A stretch of DNA of 64,000 nt from Chryseobacterium camelliae (lineage in GTDB: Bacteria > Bacteroidota > Bacteroidia > Flavobacteriales > Weeksellaceae), in the NCBI RefSeq assembly GCF_002770595.1, contig NZ_CP022986.1, forward strand, positions 1,984,001-2,048,000, read 5' to 3'. Position numbers and translations under genes: made by a program. The notes beneath the pieces are model-generated. The model was not told the origin of the DNA and ran no database searches. It saw only the letters and a list, made by a program, of their open reading frames with translations. Position 1 is the first letter of the stretch. Each line of letters opens with the position of its first letter. Positions 26,709 through 36,728 of this stretch are shown here, piece after piece.

Positions 26709-27968
26709 ATGAATTTTGACCGTCTGAAAGAAAAACTTGAAATCCTTGCCGATGCAGCGAAATACGATGTTTCCTGTTCGTCCAGCGGAGGAACGAGGAA
26801 AAACAAAAAAGGGGCTCTGGGCGACAGTTCAGTCAGCGGCATCTGCCATACCTATACTGAGGACGGACGATGTGTTTCACTCCTGAAAATCCTTTTGACC
26901 AATCACTGTATTTACGACTGTGCCTATTGTGTATCCAGAAGTTCGAATGATATCAAAAGAGCTGCATTCACCGTAGAAGAAGTTGTAGACCTTACCATTA
27001 ATTTCTATCGCAGGAATTATATTGAAGGATTATTTCTGAGCTCCGGTATTTTTAAAAATGCAGATACGACCATGGAACGTTTGGTAAGGGTAGCCAAAAA
27101 GCTGCGGCTGGAAGAAAACTTCAACGGGTATATCCATTTAAAATCCATCCCTGGAGCAAGCGACGAACTGATGCAGGAAGCCGCTTTATATGCAGACCGG
27201 CTTTCCGTTAATCTTGAAATCCCCACCGAAAGCGGGCTTAAGCTTCTGGCTCCTGAGAAGAACCGCCAGGATATGCTGAATCCGATGAAGTACATCCAGA
27301 AAGGGATCGACCAGTATAAGGATGAAAAGAAGATTTTCAGGAAAGTTCCGAAATTTGCTCCGGCAGGACAGTCTACCCAGATGATTGTGGGTGCGACCAA
27401 TGAAAATGACCTCCAGATCATCAAAGTGGCGGATCACTTTTATAAAAATTTCAGCCTGAAAAGAGTGTATTACTCAGGATATGTACCGGTATTGGAGGAT
27501 AAGCGCCTTCCGGCTTTAACAACGGAAGTTCCCATGCTCAGGGAAAACCGTTTATATCAGTCGGATTGGCTGATGAGGTTTTATGGCTTCAAGGCAGAAG
27601 AAATCCTGGACCCGAACATGCCGTTCCTGGATCTTGAAGTAGACCCTAAAATGAGCTGGGCGCTGAGGCATCTTGACCAGTTCCCGGTTAACCTTCAGAC
27701 TGCCGATTACCAGATGATTTTAAGAATCCCGGGGATTGGTGTAAAAACGGCCAAAAAAATTGTCAGTGCGAGGCGTTTCCAGGTACTTACCATGGATCAC
27801 CTGACGAAATTAGGCGCTGCCGTTAACCGGGCTAAATATTTTATTGATTTTAATGCCGGTAATGCTTATCTAAGGTATCTCACCGATAAAAATTTCAGGA
27901 AGCTGATCATTGGGGGAAGCTCATCTAAGTTCCACAATCAGTTTTCCCAGCAGCTTACCCTGTTTTAA
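26709..27968 (+). CDS. Putative DNA modification/repair radical SAM protein (TIGR03916 type)
   Basis: 419 aa. It binds a [4Fe-4S] cluster through Cys67-X3-Cys71-X2-Cys74 (TNHCIYDCAYC). The C-terminal region carries a helix-hairpin-helix DNA-binding motif (RIPGIGVKTAKKIV, about 339-352). This combination defines the TIGR03916 family, related to spore-photoproduct-lyase-like enzymes, and it is almost always next to a TIGR03915 protein, as here. Its reaction is unknown; a role on DNA is inferred from the HhH motif. The partner gene starts 149 bases later. Confidence 0.9.
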   Translation: MNFDRLKEKLEILADAAKYDVSCSSSGGTRKNKKGALGDSSVSGICHTYTEDGRCVSLLKILLTNHCIYDCAYCVSRSSNDIKRAAFTVEEVVDLTINFYRRNYIEGLFLSSGIFKNADTTMERLVRVAKKLRLEENFNGYIHLKSIPGASDELMQEAALYADRLSVNLEIPTESGLKLLAPEKNRQDMLNPMKYIQKGIDQYKDEKKIFRKVPKFAPAGQSTQMIVGATNENDLQIIKVADHFYKNFSLKRVYYSGYVPVLEDKRLPALTTEVPMLRENRLYQSDWLMRFYGFKAEEILDPNMPFLDLEVDPKMSWALRHLDQFPVNLQTADYQMILRIPGIGVKTAKKIVSARRFQVLTMDHLTKLGAAVNRAKYFIDFNAGNAYLRYLTDKNFRKLIIGGSSSKFHNQFSQQLTLF

Positions 27969-28117
27969 TTTCTTTGAATCAAAAAGCCATAAAAATTTCA
28001 AGTTGGATCTTTACGTTTAAAATCTTTCAGAAATTTTTCAAAATCTGAGTCTATGGCTACTGATTTAACCATAATTTTCAAATTGTCGCATTTTCAAATT
28101 AAATTTAGCATTAATTA

Positions 28118-28876
28118 ATGACTACCCTACTCTATGACGGAAGTTTCGACGGCTTATTTACTGCAGTATTTGAGGTTTTCGAATACCGGTATAAAGATGT
28201 TGAAATCGTAAGCAGGGAAAATTTTCATCAGGAGAATATTTTTGCAGATATCCATGAAGTGATTACCCAGCAGGAAAAGTCCGAGCGGGTTTTGAATAAG
28301 CTGGAGCAGAATATAGGGAAACAGGGCATCCATGAATTGTTAAAAGTTTACCTGTCTGAGGATCCTGAAGCCGAGCAATTAATTTTATCTGCCGTGAGGC
28401 AATCCGTACAGTTTCCCGGGGAAAATGTCCTGCAGAATTATGCCGACAGCCATATTTTGAAAATTTCCAAGATCTGCAAATCAGTAAGCCGCGAGAGACA
28501 CCGGATGACGGCCTTCGTACGCTTTGAAAAAATGCAGGATGAAGTTTTCTTTGCCAAAATCGATCCCGATTTCAATGTGCTTCCGCTGATCCGGAAACAT
28601 TTCAAGGACCGGTATCAGGACCAGAAGTGGATGATTTACGATCTCAGGCGGAATTACGGTATCCTGTATGACCTGGAAACCTGTGACTTCTTTTATCCTG
28701 ATGAAAAGATCGACCTGAAAAAATATGAGCAGAAATTCCATGATCAGGAGAAAAGCTACCAGACGCTATGGCAGAGGTATTTTACCCGAACCAACATTGT
28801 AGAACGCAAGAACATCAAACTGCACCTCCAGCATGTCCCGAAGCGCTACTGGAAGTACCTGACGGAGAAATGGTAG
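28118..28876 (+). CDS. TIGR03915 family protein (putative DNA metabolism, DUF4130)
   Basis: 252 aa. The N-terminal LLYDGSFDGLFTAVFE, the central SRERHRMTAFVRF and the later PLIRKHFKDRYQDQKWMIYD blocks are the family signature. Such proteins pair with the TIGR03916 radical SAM protein and are thought to act with it, and in some genomes are fused to uracil-DNA-glycosylase-like domains. No catalytic site can be named from the sequence. The intergenic sequence before it is AT-rich and could hold its own weak promoter. Confidence 0.9.
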   Translation: MTTLLYDGSFDGLFTAVFEVFEYRYKDVEIVSRENFHQENIFADIHEVITQQEKSERVLNKLEQNIGKQGIHELLKVYLSEDPEAEQLILSAVRQSVQFPGENVLQNYADSHILKISKICKSVSRERHRMTAFVRFEKMQDEVFFAKIDPDFNVLPLIRKHFKDRYQDQKWMIYDLRRNYGILYDLETCDFFYPDEKIDLKKYEQKFHDQEKSYQTLWQRYFTRTNIVERKNIKLHLQHVPKRYWKYLTEKW

Positions 28877-29057
28877 CCTTTTAATGCTGGTAGATTGTCC
28901 AGACAGCTTTAGTTAACATTATCCATTGTGATGTGATTACTGGTTCAAAAGATAAAAACGGCAGGCTATATTTTCAATCCTGTAAATTTCATAAGTTTTT
29001 AACGGATAATATCCAAAAGTCTTATGCAGTTACTGCCATTATCTGAACTTGTTTTTG

Positions 29058-29065
29058 TAGATTTG
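29058..29065 (+). promoter_or_regulatory. -7 element (TAGATTTG) of pfkA
   Basis: Matches TAnnTTTG 20 bases before ATG 29086. It overlaps the GTG that an extended reading would use as start, which favours the ATG. No clear -33 box. Confidence 0.5.
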
Positions 29066-29085
29066 TGTTCGAAATTTTTTACCAG

Positions 29086-30072
29086 ATGAAAGAGAGTGCT
29101 GTGAAAAAAATTGCGGTTCTTACCTCAGGAGGAGATTCTCCGGGGATGAACGCAGCCTTAAGAGCGGTCGTAAGAACCGCTAACTATTATCATATCGAAT
29201 GCTACGGAGTCAGAGAAGGCTATAACGGCCTGATCAGCGGGGATTTCCTGAAAATGGGCCCGCGTTCCGTTAAAAATATCATCAACCAGGGCGGTACGAT
29301 CCTCAAATCAGCCCGCTCCATGGAGTTCAAAACCAAGGAAGGACGCCAGAAAGCGTACGATAACTGTGTGAAGCTGGGTATAGACGGTTTAGTCTGCATC
29401 GGCGGAGACGGAACCTTTACAGGAGCAAAAATCTTTAACGAAGAATTCGGAATCAGGGTTGTGGGTGTTCCCGGAACCATTGACAATGATATTTTCGGTA
29501 CAGACAATACCATCGGGTATGACACTGCCCTGAATACGGCCATGGAATCCATTGATAAAATCCGTGACACGGCCACTTCCCACAACAGGGTTTTCTTTGT
29601 GGAAGTCATGGGCCGGGATGCAGGCTTTATCGCGCTGAACAGCGGACTGGCAACAGGTGCACTGGATATCCTTATCCCTGAAACCAGAGACAGCATGGAA
29701 GACCTGTTTGCGAACTTCAGAAATGCTGAAAAAACAGGGAAAGCCTCCAGCATTGTTGTCGTTGCAGAAGGGGAAAAGCTGGGGAATGTTTATGACCTGG
29801 CTAAGCAGACGAAAGATGAATTCCCGGATTATGACATCCGCGTCACTGTACTTGGGCACATCCAGAGGGGAGGTTCTCCAAGCTGTGCAGACCGGGTTTT
29901 AGCAAGCAGACTGGGCTTTGGTGCTGTCGTAGGCCTGATGGACGGACAGACCAACGTAATGGCAGGCATGCGTTCCAACGAACTGGTGTTTACCCCTATC
30001 GAGGAAGCCATTAAAAAACATAATGAAATCAATAAAGATCTTTTGCTGATTTCTGAAATCTTAGCAATCTAA
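29086..30072 (+). CDS. pfkA: ATP-dependent 6-phosphofructokinase
   Basis: Phosphorylates fructose 6-phosphate in glycolysis. 328 aa from ATG 29086; the seven-codon upstream extension would start at a GTG inside the promoter. The N-terminal VLTSGGDSPGMNAALRAVVR and GGDGTFTGA form the ATP site. PGTIDNDIFGTDNTIGYDTA carries the catalytic Asp. HIQRGGSPSCADRVLASRLG binds the substrate. The length equals bacterial ATP-PFK. The gapdh gene follows after 29 bases, forming a glycolytic pair. Confidence 0.97.
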   Translation: MKESAVKKIAVLTSGGDSPGMNAALRAVVRTANYYHIECYGVREGYNGLISGDFLKMGPRSVKNIINQGGTILKSARSMEFKTKEGRQKAYDNCVKLGIDGLVCIGGDGTFTGAKIFNEEFGIRVVGVPGTIDNDIFGTDNTIGYDTALNTAMESIDKIRDTATSHNRVFFVEVMGRDAGFIALNSGLATGALDILIPETRDSMEDLFANFRNAEKTGKASSIVVVAEGEKLGNVYDLAKQTKDEFPDYDIRVTVLGHIQRGGSPSCADRVLASRLGFGAVVGLMDGQTNVMAGMRSNELVFTPIEEAIKKHNEINKDLLLISEILAI

Positions 30073-30086
30073 TATTATTTTTATAA

Positions 30087-31106
<1,020 letters not shown>

Positions 31107-31135
31107 TGGGTAATGAGCGATAAGCAATAAGTAAT

Positions 31136-31163
31136 AAAAAACCTTCCATCAGGAAGGTTTTTT
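31136..31163. terminator. Bidirectional terminator after gap
   Basis: A 12-bp stem AAAAAACCTTCC/GGAAGGTTTTTT (31136-31147 with 31152-31163), loop ATCA. It serves gap and the converging gene that ends at 31172. Confidence 0.95.
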
Positions 31164-31171
31164 AATTCATA

Positions 31172-32125
31172 TCACTTCTTTAACAGACCGGTTAAAGTAT
31201 TGTAACTTTCTATAAAATTAAGTCCAATAGAAAAATAGGGTTTATTATGATTTACTCCATTGATTGTCCATCCTCCTCCAAAACTTACCATATTGTAAAA
31301 AGTTGAAACAGATAATCCTGCGCCAATTGTGGTATTTTCATTATTTTGAAACACATGAAGCATTGGTCCGAAGCTTGGAGATAAAAAATGAAGCCAAAAA
31401 GAACTTGATTTTCGTGGCTGATATCTGAAGGTATATCCAATACTTGCTGCCGGAGAAAACTCTGTAAATTCTTTTTCTGCAATTTTAACAAAACTAAAAC
31501 CTCCTGTCGGACTTTGTTTCCATCCAAATTCATCATACACCAAGACCATTGTAAACCCGGTATTATTTTTAGCTCTGTTGGTTATATGCAATACTATCTT
31601 ATCATCATTTGAAATTTCTTCCCATGCAAGGTTAACTTCTCCGGAATATGATTCTCCATTTTTTTTGTCAGTCTTAACTGTATAAAGATATTGAATATCG
31701 TTTGAATTCAGATTTCCATTCTTCATAGATTCAGCATTTTGTGATTTGTCTTCAACAACAGTAAATCCAAAAACATTTAATGGTTTGATCGTTTTATCTT
31801 TTCTTTGAATGTATGCCAATACCTGCAATTGACAATTAGTACCTAAGGCATCCAAGTATTTCTTAGTGAAATCTATATGTATCTGCGAACCTTTTTTAAG
31901 ATAATCAAGCCCTGCATTCAACATAAATTCATATGTTGTATTAGAGCCATTAGCTTTGGGCATTCGTTCAGTAATAGTTGTGAAGTTGATCGGATTATAA
32001 ATATCATTAGAAAATTTCTTATCAGATTTAGTGTCCTGAAATACTTGCAAATTATCCAGAGTAATTTGAGCATTTGCAGTTCCTATCCATACAAATAGCA
32101 TAAGGGATACAATTTTTGTTCTCAT
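31172..32125 (-). CDS. Exported protein of unknown function
   Basis: 317 aa from ATG 32125, which begins a signal peptide (MRTKIVSLMLFVWIGTANAQ); an ATG eight codons upstream is possible but would weaken it. The mature protein has beta-strand-like segments. The last 100 residues (SIGYTFRYQPRKSSSFWLHF, then GGGWTINGVNHNKPYFSIGL) look like a small outer-membrane barrel or barrel-associated domain. No family was recognised. The gene is more AT-rich than pfkA/gap and may have been acquired. Confidence 0.65.
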   Translation of the reverse strand: MRTKIVSLMLFVWIGTANAQITLDNLQVFQDTKSDKKFSNDIYNPINFTTITERMPKANGSNTTYEFMLNAGLDYLKKGSQIHIDFTKKYLDALGTNCQLQVLAYIQRKDKTIKPLNVFGFTVVEDKSQNAESMKNGNLNSNDIQYLYTVKTDKKNGESYSGEVNLAWEEISNDDKIVLHITNRAKNNTGFTMVLVYDEFGWKQSPTGGFSFVKIAEKEFTEFSPAASIGYTFRYQPRKSSSFWLHFLSPSFGPMLHVFQNNENTTIGAGLSVSTFYNMVSFGGGWTINGVNHNKPYFSIGLNFIESYNTLTGLLKK

Positions 32126-32220
32126 AATTATTAGTTTAAGATTAAGCATATTTAGAAAACTTCATCCTTAAACCGTAAGTGGTTAAGAATTGAGTTTTCA
32201 TGGTTTATACTGTAAAACTA

Positions 32221-32257
32221 CAACACATCCCGGGTGTTGAAAATACCCCAAAAGGGT
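32221..32257. promoter_or_regulatory. Two adjacent inverted repeats before the PAS-LuxR gene
   Basis: CAACAC (32221-32226) pairs with GTGTTG (32234-32239) around a CCCGG-containing centre. ACCC (32245-32248) pairs with GGGT (32254-32257). They lie 41-77 bases before the ATG and could be operators. Confidence 0.4.
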
Positions 32258-32297
32258 GATTTTGAGAATTTTCAGTAATTTTAGAAAAACATTAACC

Positions 32298-33095
32298 ATG
32301 ACTAAAAAATATCTGACCCAAGCCAAAAAACCGCATCCTCTTATTGAGGTATGGAACGATTACCCTGAAATACTGCAAAACGACAACAGGATACTGCCTG
32401 TTCCATCTATCGAACAGATCATCGGAGAAGTTTTTGCTCCGGGTAAGTTTTATTATTACGTTATTAACTTTGCAGACAGTACCATCAGCCATCATCATGA
32501 AAATATCCTGAAGATGCACGGCCTCAGCAAATATCCTGTACACCTGAAAGACATTATAGACCTGATCCATCCTGATGACCTTGAATTTGTGATGGAGGCC
32601 GAAAGAATGTCTATAGAAAAAATGAAGCAAATCAATGGCTTTGATTACCAGCACGAGCTTAAAACCAGCTACTGCTTCAGGATGAGGACTCCCGAAGGCA
32701 ATTACGGCCTCTTTCACCATCAGGCTTTGCATACCTATAAAGACGAAAACGGAAGGCTTTTACAGGCTGTGAACATCCATACGCACATTGAGCATATTAC
32801 ACAGAATAATTCTTACATCGTACTGGTTTCCGGCATCAATGGAAGGGAAGATTTCCACCAGATGCAATGGATCAAAAAAGACGATTTTCCAAAATCTACT
32901 GCTGTGGTCTTTACCACAAGAGAAGTGGAAATCCTCAACTGTATTGCAAAAGGATATGCTACATGTGAAATTTCCGGTATGCTGAATATTTCTGAAGAAA
33001 CGGTCCGGACACACCGGAAAAACATCCTGAAAAAAGCAGATGCCAGAAACAGCTCAGAACTGGTCAAGAAAGCTTTTGAGTGGGGATACCTGTAA
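32298..33095 (+). CDS. LuxR family regulator with N-terminal PAS-like sensor domain
   Basis: 265 aa from ATG 32298. Residues of about 40-180 (YVINFADSTISHHHENILKM, IHPDDLEFVMEAERMS, then a FRMRTPEGNYGLFHH block) have the PAS fold pattern including the HPDD motif. The C-terminal segment (about 200-262) is a LuxR/GerE helix-turn-helix: FTTREVEILNCIAKGY, ISGMLNISEETVRTHRKNIL. It lacks a receiver domain, so it is likely a one-component sensor. It is followed after 75 bases by the MpaB-like gene, a possible target. Confidence 0.85.
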   Translation: MTKKYLTQAKKPHPLIEVWNDYPEILQNDNRILPVPSIEQIIGEVFAPGKFYYYVINFADSTISHHHENILKMHGLSKYPVHLKDIIDLIHPDDLEFVMEAERMSIEKMKQINGFDYQHELKTSYCFRMRTPEGNYGLFHHQALHTYKDENGRLLQAVNIHTHIEHITQNNSYIVLVSGINGREDFHQMQWIKKDDFPKSTAVVFTTREVEILNCIAKGYATCEISGMLNISEETVRTHRKNILKKADARNSSELVKKAFEWGYL

Positions 33096-33170
33096 ATAAT
33101 AGCTGATAGCATGATAAAGCTCATTGTCCGTTGCGGTGCAAAAATTGTACTTTCAGCATAAAGAAAGCGT

Positions 33171-34358
33171 ATGATGACAAGACCGAGATTTTCAGATTCC
33201 GGACACTTTATAGATTTCTGGACTACAGGTAACGGAAAGCAGCTGATTGAATTTTCCGGCGCCGAAGTAAGCCTTGATCATTTTCAGAAGTTTGCACCGT
33301 TTGTTTACCATACCGATGAAGCCGGAGACAAAGTTGTACAAGACATTTACTTCACCCGTTCGTTTCCGGAAGCGTCAAAAGCAATCGAACAGTTCATCCG
33401 GAATCCGGTTTCAGAACAGGATGATATCCCTGAAAGCGTGAAGCAGCTTTTCCTGCAAACCCAGAAGATTCCTGACTGGCTGGATTACAACCTCCTCAGA
33501 AGTGGTGCCGAACTGTGTATGCGCTGCAACCTGGATTCGCTCATCTCACTCCGTGATTACTGCCTGATGGGCGGTTATGACTTTGCTTACCTCAATAAAC
33601 CGCTGATCATTACCGGTGCCCTGAAAAAGGGAGCTGTAAAAAGGCTTTCCGAGACGCTGGATTTCTGGGTAAATGTTACCCGGTATGATGCGCTGGAACT
33701 CCATGCAAAAGGATATGAATTTGCCGTCAAAACCCGGATGATCCACTCGTATGCCCGGCTTTCCATTAAGAAACACTATAAAGAATGGGATACTGAAAAC
33801 TGGGGCGAGCCTATCAACTCATGGGATATGATGGCTACCTATACAGGATTCAGCCTGGTATTCCTGCACAGCCTGCATAAGCTTGGCAACCGGTTTTCGA
33901 AGGAAGAAGAACTGGGTATTTTCCATCTGTGGAAATATGTCGGCTATTTACTGGGCATACCGGAACAACTGCTGCCGGATAATAAAAAACAGGCTACCGA
34001 ATATTTTTACCTCTGGACTTCCAACCAGCCTTCAGCCGATCAGGACTCTGTCCTGCTTGCCCATTCCTTACTCAACGAATCCCTGGAAAACCCTATGCTG
34101 AAATATCGTTTCCAGAGGAAAAACCTACGCTACCTGCATATCTGCTGTACATGGTTTCTGCTGGATAACGAAGTCTGCCACAGGCTTCAGATTCCTGATG
34201 TTCCGCTGAAAAAAGCCTTTCCGGTAACCAAGCTGACGCTCAACAAAATCTATGATACCGTAGTAAGCTGTAAAGAAAGAATCAGGAAAGGCGATGCAAG
34301 CCAGATGAAAGTGCTGAATGATTACCACAGCATTACACAAAATTCTAATTTTCATTAA
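33171..34358 (+). CDS. Oxygenase MpaB family protein (DUF2236)
   Basis: 395 aa, mostly alpha-helical. Blocks TYFTRSF-like (IYFTRSFPEA), RSGAELCMRCNL, RMIHSYARLSI and WDMMATYTGFSLVFLHSL follow the DUF2236 layout. This family is related to latex-clearing protein Lcp and to fungal MpaB, and binds haem through conserved His. RMIHSYAR corresponds to its M-x3-H-x3-R type motif. No signal peptide is present, so it is probably cytoplasmic. The substrate is unknown; the adjacent PAS-LuxR regulator may control it. Confidence 0.8.
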   Translation: MMTRPRFSDSGHFIDFWTTGNGKQLIEFSGAEVSLDHFQKFAPFVYHTDEAGDKVVQDIYFTRSFPEASKAIEQFIRNPVSEQDDIPESVKQLFLQTQKIPDWLDYNLLRSGAELCMRCNLDSLISLRDYCLMGGYDFAYLNKPLIITGALKKGAVKRLSETLDFWVNVTRYDALELHAKGYEFAVKTRMIHSYARLSIKKHYKEWDTENWGEPINSWDMMATYTGFSLVFLHSLHKLGNRFSKEEELGIFHLWKYVGYLLGIPEQLLPDNKKQATEYFYLWTSNQPSADQDSVLLAHSLLNESLENPMLKYRFQRKNLRYLHICCTWFLLDNEVCHRLQIPDVPLKKAFPVTKLTLNKIYDTVVSCKERIRKGDASQMKVLNDYHSITQNSNFH

Positions 34359-34535
34359 TTTACAAATGCTTTCAACAGAAAATAAACGCTCTTAACCAGC
34401 AAGTAATAAATAGAAACGGGGCTCTCGTAAACCCGGTTGAGGCTTTCTGAATAATAACGCATTTTTTATAATAATTTTAACTATAATATAGGTACCTAAA
34501 AGTAAATATTACTAGTTTTTGACGCTAAATTTTCG

Positions 34536-34543
34536 TAAATTTG
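34536..34543 (+). promoter_or_regulatory. -7 element (TAAATTTG) of recA
   Basis: Perfect TAnnTTTG, ending 21 bases before the recA ATG. A TTTTTG at 34516-34521 is nearer than the usual 19 bp. No LexA-type palindrome was recognised. Confidence 0.5.
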
Positions 34544-34564
34544 ATACAGTATTTAAGATAACAA

Positions 34565-35566
34565 ATGAGCAATATAGACGATAAGAAAAAAGCACTTGCG
34601 CTAGTGCTTGACAAACTTGACAAAACGTACGGAAAGGGGACTGTAATGACCCTGGGAGACGACGCTGTGGATACTACCATTGAAGTTATCCCTTCCGGAT
34701 CTTTAGGATTAGACATCGCTTTAGGCGTTGGCGGATACCCCAGAGGAAGAATCATTGAAATTTACGGACCCGAATCTTCCGGTAAAACAACTCTGACGCT
34801 GCACGCCATTGCTGAAGCACAGAAGGCAGGCGGAATTGCAGCTTTTATTGATGCTGAGCACGCTTTCGACAGAGGGTATGCAGGGAAGCTGGGGATTGAC
34901 CTTGAAAACCTGATTATTTCACAGCCGGACAACGGTGAGCAGGCGCTGGAAATTGCGGATAACCTGATCCGTTCCGGTGCTATTGACATCGTGGTTATCG
35001 ACTCGGTAGCCGCTCTTACGCCAAAAGCTGAGATTGAAGGTGAAATGGGTGACTCCAAAATGGGTCTTCATGCAAGGCTGATGTCTCAGGCATTGAGAAA
35101 ACTGACGGCAACCATTTCAAAAACAAAATGTACCGTTATCTTCATCAACCAGCTGAGAGAGAAAATCGGGGTGATGTTCGGGAATCCTGAAACCACTACC
35201 GGGGGTAATGCTTTGAAATTCTATGCTTCTGTAAGGGTAGACATCAGAAAAGCCAGTGCCCCGATTAAAAACGGTGATGAGGCTATAGGAAGCCGGGTGA
35301 AGGTTAAAATTGTTAAAAACAAGGTGGCTCCTCCTTTCAAACAGGCTGAATTCGACATTATGTACGGAGAAGGTGTTTCAAAAACCGGAGAAATCCTTGA
35401 TCAGGCAGTAGAACAGGGAATCGTGAAGAAAAGCGGTTCATGGTTCAGCTATGAAGAAACTAAATTAGGCCAGGGGCGTGATGCCGTAAAAGATGTGTTG
35501 AAAGACAATCCGGAACTTTCGGAAGAACTGGAAAATAAAATCAAAGAAGAACTGAAAAACAAGTAA
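34565..35566 (+). CDS. recA: Recombinase RecA
   Basis: Forms ATP-dependent filaments on single-stranded DNA, pairs homologous strands and triggers SOS self-cleavage. 333 aa. Walker [10 protein letters not shown] (68-76), [13 protein letters not shown] (Walker B), the loop region [16 protein letters not shown] and [22 protein letters not shown] are all in place. The acidic C-terminal tail is short. It is monocistronic with its own terminator. Confidence 0.98.
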   Translation: MSNIDDKKKALALVLDKLDKTYGKGTVMTLGDDAVDTTIEVIPSGSLGLDIALGVGGYPRGRIIEIYGPESSGKTTLTLHAIAEAQKAGGIAAFIDAEHAFDRGYAGKLGIDLENLIISQPDNGEQALEIADNLIRSGAIDIVVIDSVAALTPKAEIEGEMGDSKMGLHARLMSQALRKLTATISKTKCTVIFINQLREKIGVMFGNPETTTGGNALKFYASVRVDIRKASAPIKNGDEAIGSRVKVKIVKNKVAPPFKQAEFDIMYGEGVSKTGEILDQAVEQGIVKKSGSWFSYEETKLGQGRDAVKDVLKDNPELSEELENKIKEELKNK

Positions 35567-35588
35567 CTGTTTTCAGGATCAGATAGAG

Positions 35589-35613
35589 AGACAGCTTCAG
35601 GGCTGTCTTTTTG
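35589..35613 (+). terminator. Terminator of recA
   Basis: AGACAGC (35589-35595) pairs with GCTGTCT (35602-35608), followed by TTTTTG. Confidence 0.88.
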
Positions 35614-35661
35614 TTTTTGATATGGTGGTTATCCGGCTCTTCCTGCTTTTATAGCCGTTAG

Positions 35662-35808
35662 TTAATCCATAGAATTAACCAGTACAAAATACCGGTAAGC
35701 CAGAATAGCTTTCTGTGCTTTGGTTAAAGTATTAGGGTCTTTGCCGCTTAGTTTGGGCAATACCGCTTTATTTACTTTATTCAGGAATTTAAAAAATGAT
35801 TTTTTCAT
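35662..35808 (-). CDS. Small conserved flavobacterial protein (48 aa)
   Basis: ATG 35806-35808 opens MKKSFFKFLNKVNKAVLPKL, continuing SGKDPNTLTKAQKAILAYRY and FVLVNSMD before TAA at 35662-35664. The basic amphipathic N-terminus, the KDP-x-x-LTK turn and the YRYFVL-N-S-x-D ending match a short protein I recognise from many Chryseobacterium and Flavobacterium genomes, with no known function. It lies between recA and the alkyltransferase-like gene on the opposite strand. Confidence 0.82.
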   Translation of the reverse strand: MKKSFFKFLNKVNKAVLPKLSGKDPNTLTKAQKAILAYRYFVLVNSMD

Positions 35809-35912
35809 AACTTTATCTTTTGGTAAGGCATCCTAGTTTACGAAATACTGTCTTACACAGAGTTCAAAAATAATGCAAACCGATTAGAATAACAGCTTAA
35901 AACACCGTACCT

Positions 35913-36209
35913 ATGGATGATATTTTCAAAAAGCAGGTCTATGAACTGGTCAGGATGATCCCGAAAGGCCGCGTTTCTACCTATGGAGCCATAGCTAAAG
36001 CCGTAGGATATCCCAACCATTCCAGGCATGTGGGAAAAGCAATGGGCGGCTGCCCTAAAGATGTACCCGCACACAGAGTCATTTCCGCTTCAGGCGTCCT
36101 GTCTGTGCCGGAATTTCAGTCCAGGCTTGAAGCAGAGGGAATTACCGTGCAGAATTTAAGAATTAAAAATTTTAAAACCCTGTTCTGGGATCCTCTGAAG
36201 GAACTTTAA
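35913..36209 (+). CDS. Alkyltransferase-like protein (ATL, MGMT family without the active Cys)
   Basis: 98 aa, the length of the DNA-binding domain of O6-methylguanine methyltransferase alone. MIPKGRVSTYGAIAKAVGYP is the recognition helix region. The active-site PCHRV is PAHRV (52-56), with Ala53 in place of the methyl-accepting Cys. ATL proteins bind O6-alkylguanine without repairing it and hand lesions to nucleotide excision repair. It converges on the XRE gene with three bases between. Confidence 0.92.
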   Translation: MDDIFKKQVYELVRMIPKGRVSTYGAIAKAVGYPNHSRHVGKAMGGCPKDVPAHRVISASGVLSVPEFQSRLEAEGITVQNLRIKNFKTLFWDPLKEL

Positions 36210-36212
36210 GGG

Positions 36213-36590
36213 CTATTTCTTTTTCAGTTCCTGCACCTCTTCATTAAGCCGGTCTATCTCTTTTTTCAACAGTCCAATGTACTCCTGAAGATTCTGAATA
36301 ACGGATGTGGAAATGCTGTTGAACTGCGTCATCACTCCTGTAGAAACAGCATTGTCATTGAATACGGGATGTTCGTTATTAACGATGACTTTAGGTTCAT
36401 CCTCCTCGTAAATCTCATCTACCGATACATTGAGAAATTTTGCAATTTTCTCCCATTCATCCTTAATGATTCTCACATCTCCGCTCTCCTTTCTGCTGTA
36501 ATTGGATACATCAGTGGCAATGGCATCTGCAACATCCTTTTGCGTGTATCCCTTTCTTTTCCTTAATAAACGTAGCTTTTCCTTTTGCAT
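36213..36590 (-). CDS. XRE family helix-turn-helix regulator with coiled-coil tail
   Basis: 125 aa from ATG 36590; the longer frame includes promoter sequence. The N-terminal HTH (LRKRKGYTQKDVADAIATDV, SNYSRKESG) is the Cro/CI type. The last 30 residues (YIGLLKKEIDRLNEEVQELK) form a coiled coil for dimerisation. A 13-bp palindrome lies between the likely -7 box and the ATG and may be its own operator. The target genes are unknown. Confidence 0.88.
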   Translation of the reverse strand: MQKEKLRLLRKRKGYTQKDVADAIATDVSNYSRKESGDVRIIKDEWEKIAKFLNVSVDEIYEEDEPKVIVNNEHPVFNDNAVSTGVMTQFNSISTSVIQNLQEYIGLLKKEIDRLNEEVQELKKK

Positions 36591-36615
36591 GATAAAGTTT
36601 TTAAAAACAATAAAA

Positions 36616-36628
36616 GTACAATTTGTAC
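36616..36628. promoter_or_regulatory. 13-bp palindrome, candidate XRE operator
   Basis: GTACAA-T-TTGTAC, a perfect inverted repeat around one central base, 26-38 bases before the XRE ATG. It lies just downstream of a TAAATTTG box on the minus strand (36642-36649). Confidence 0.55.
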
Positions 36629-36728
36629 ATCTATTGCACAACAAATTTACAACAAATCTGCAATCAATATTCTTGTCTCAAGCTGTTCATATTGATAAGT
36701 TTGTTCTATTAACCATTTAATGATTCAG

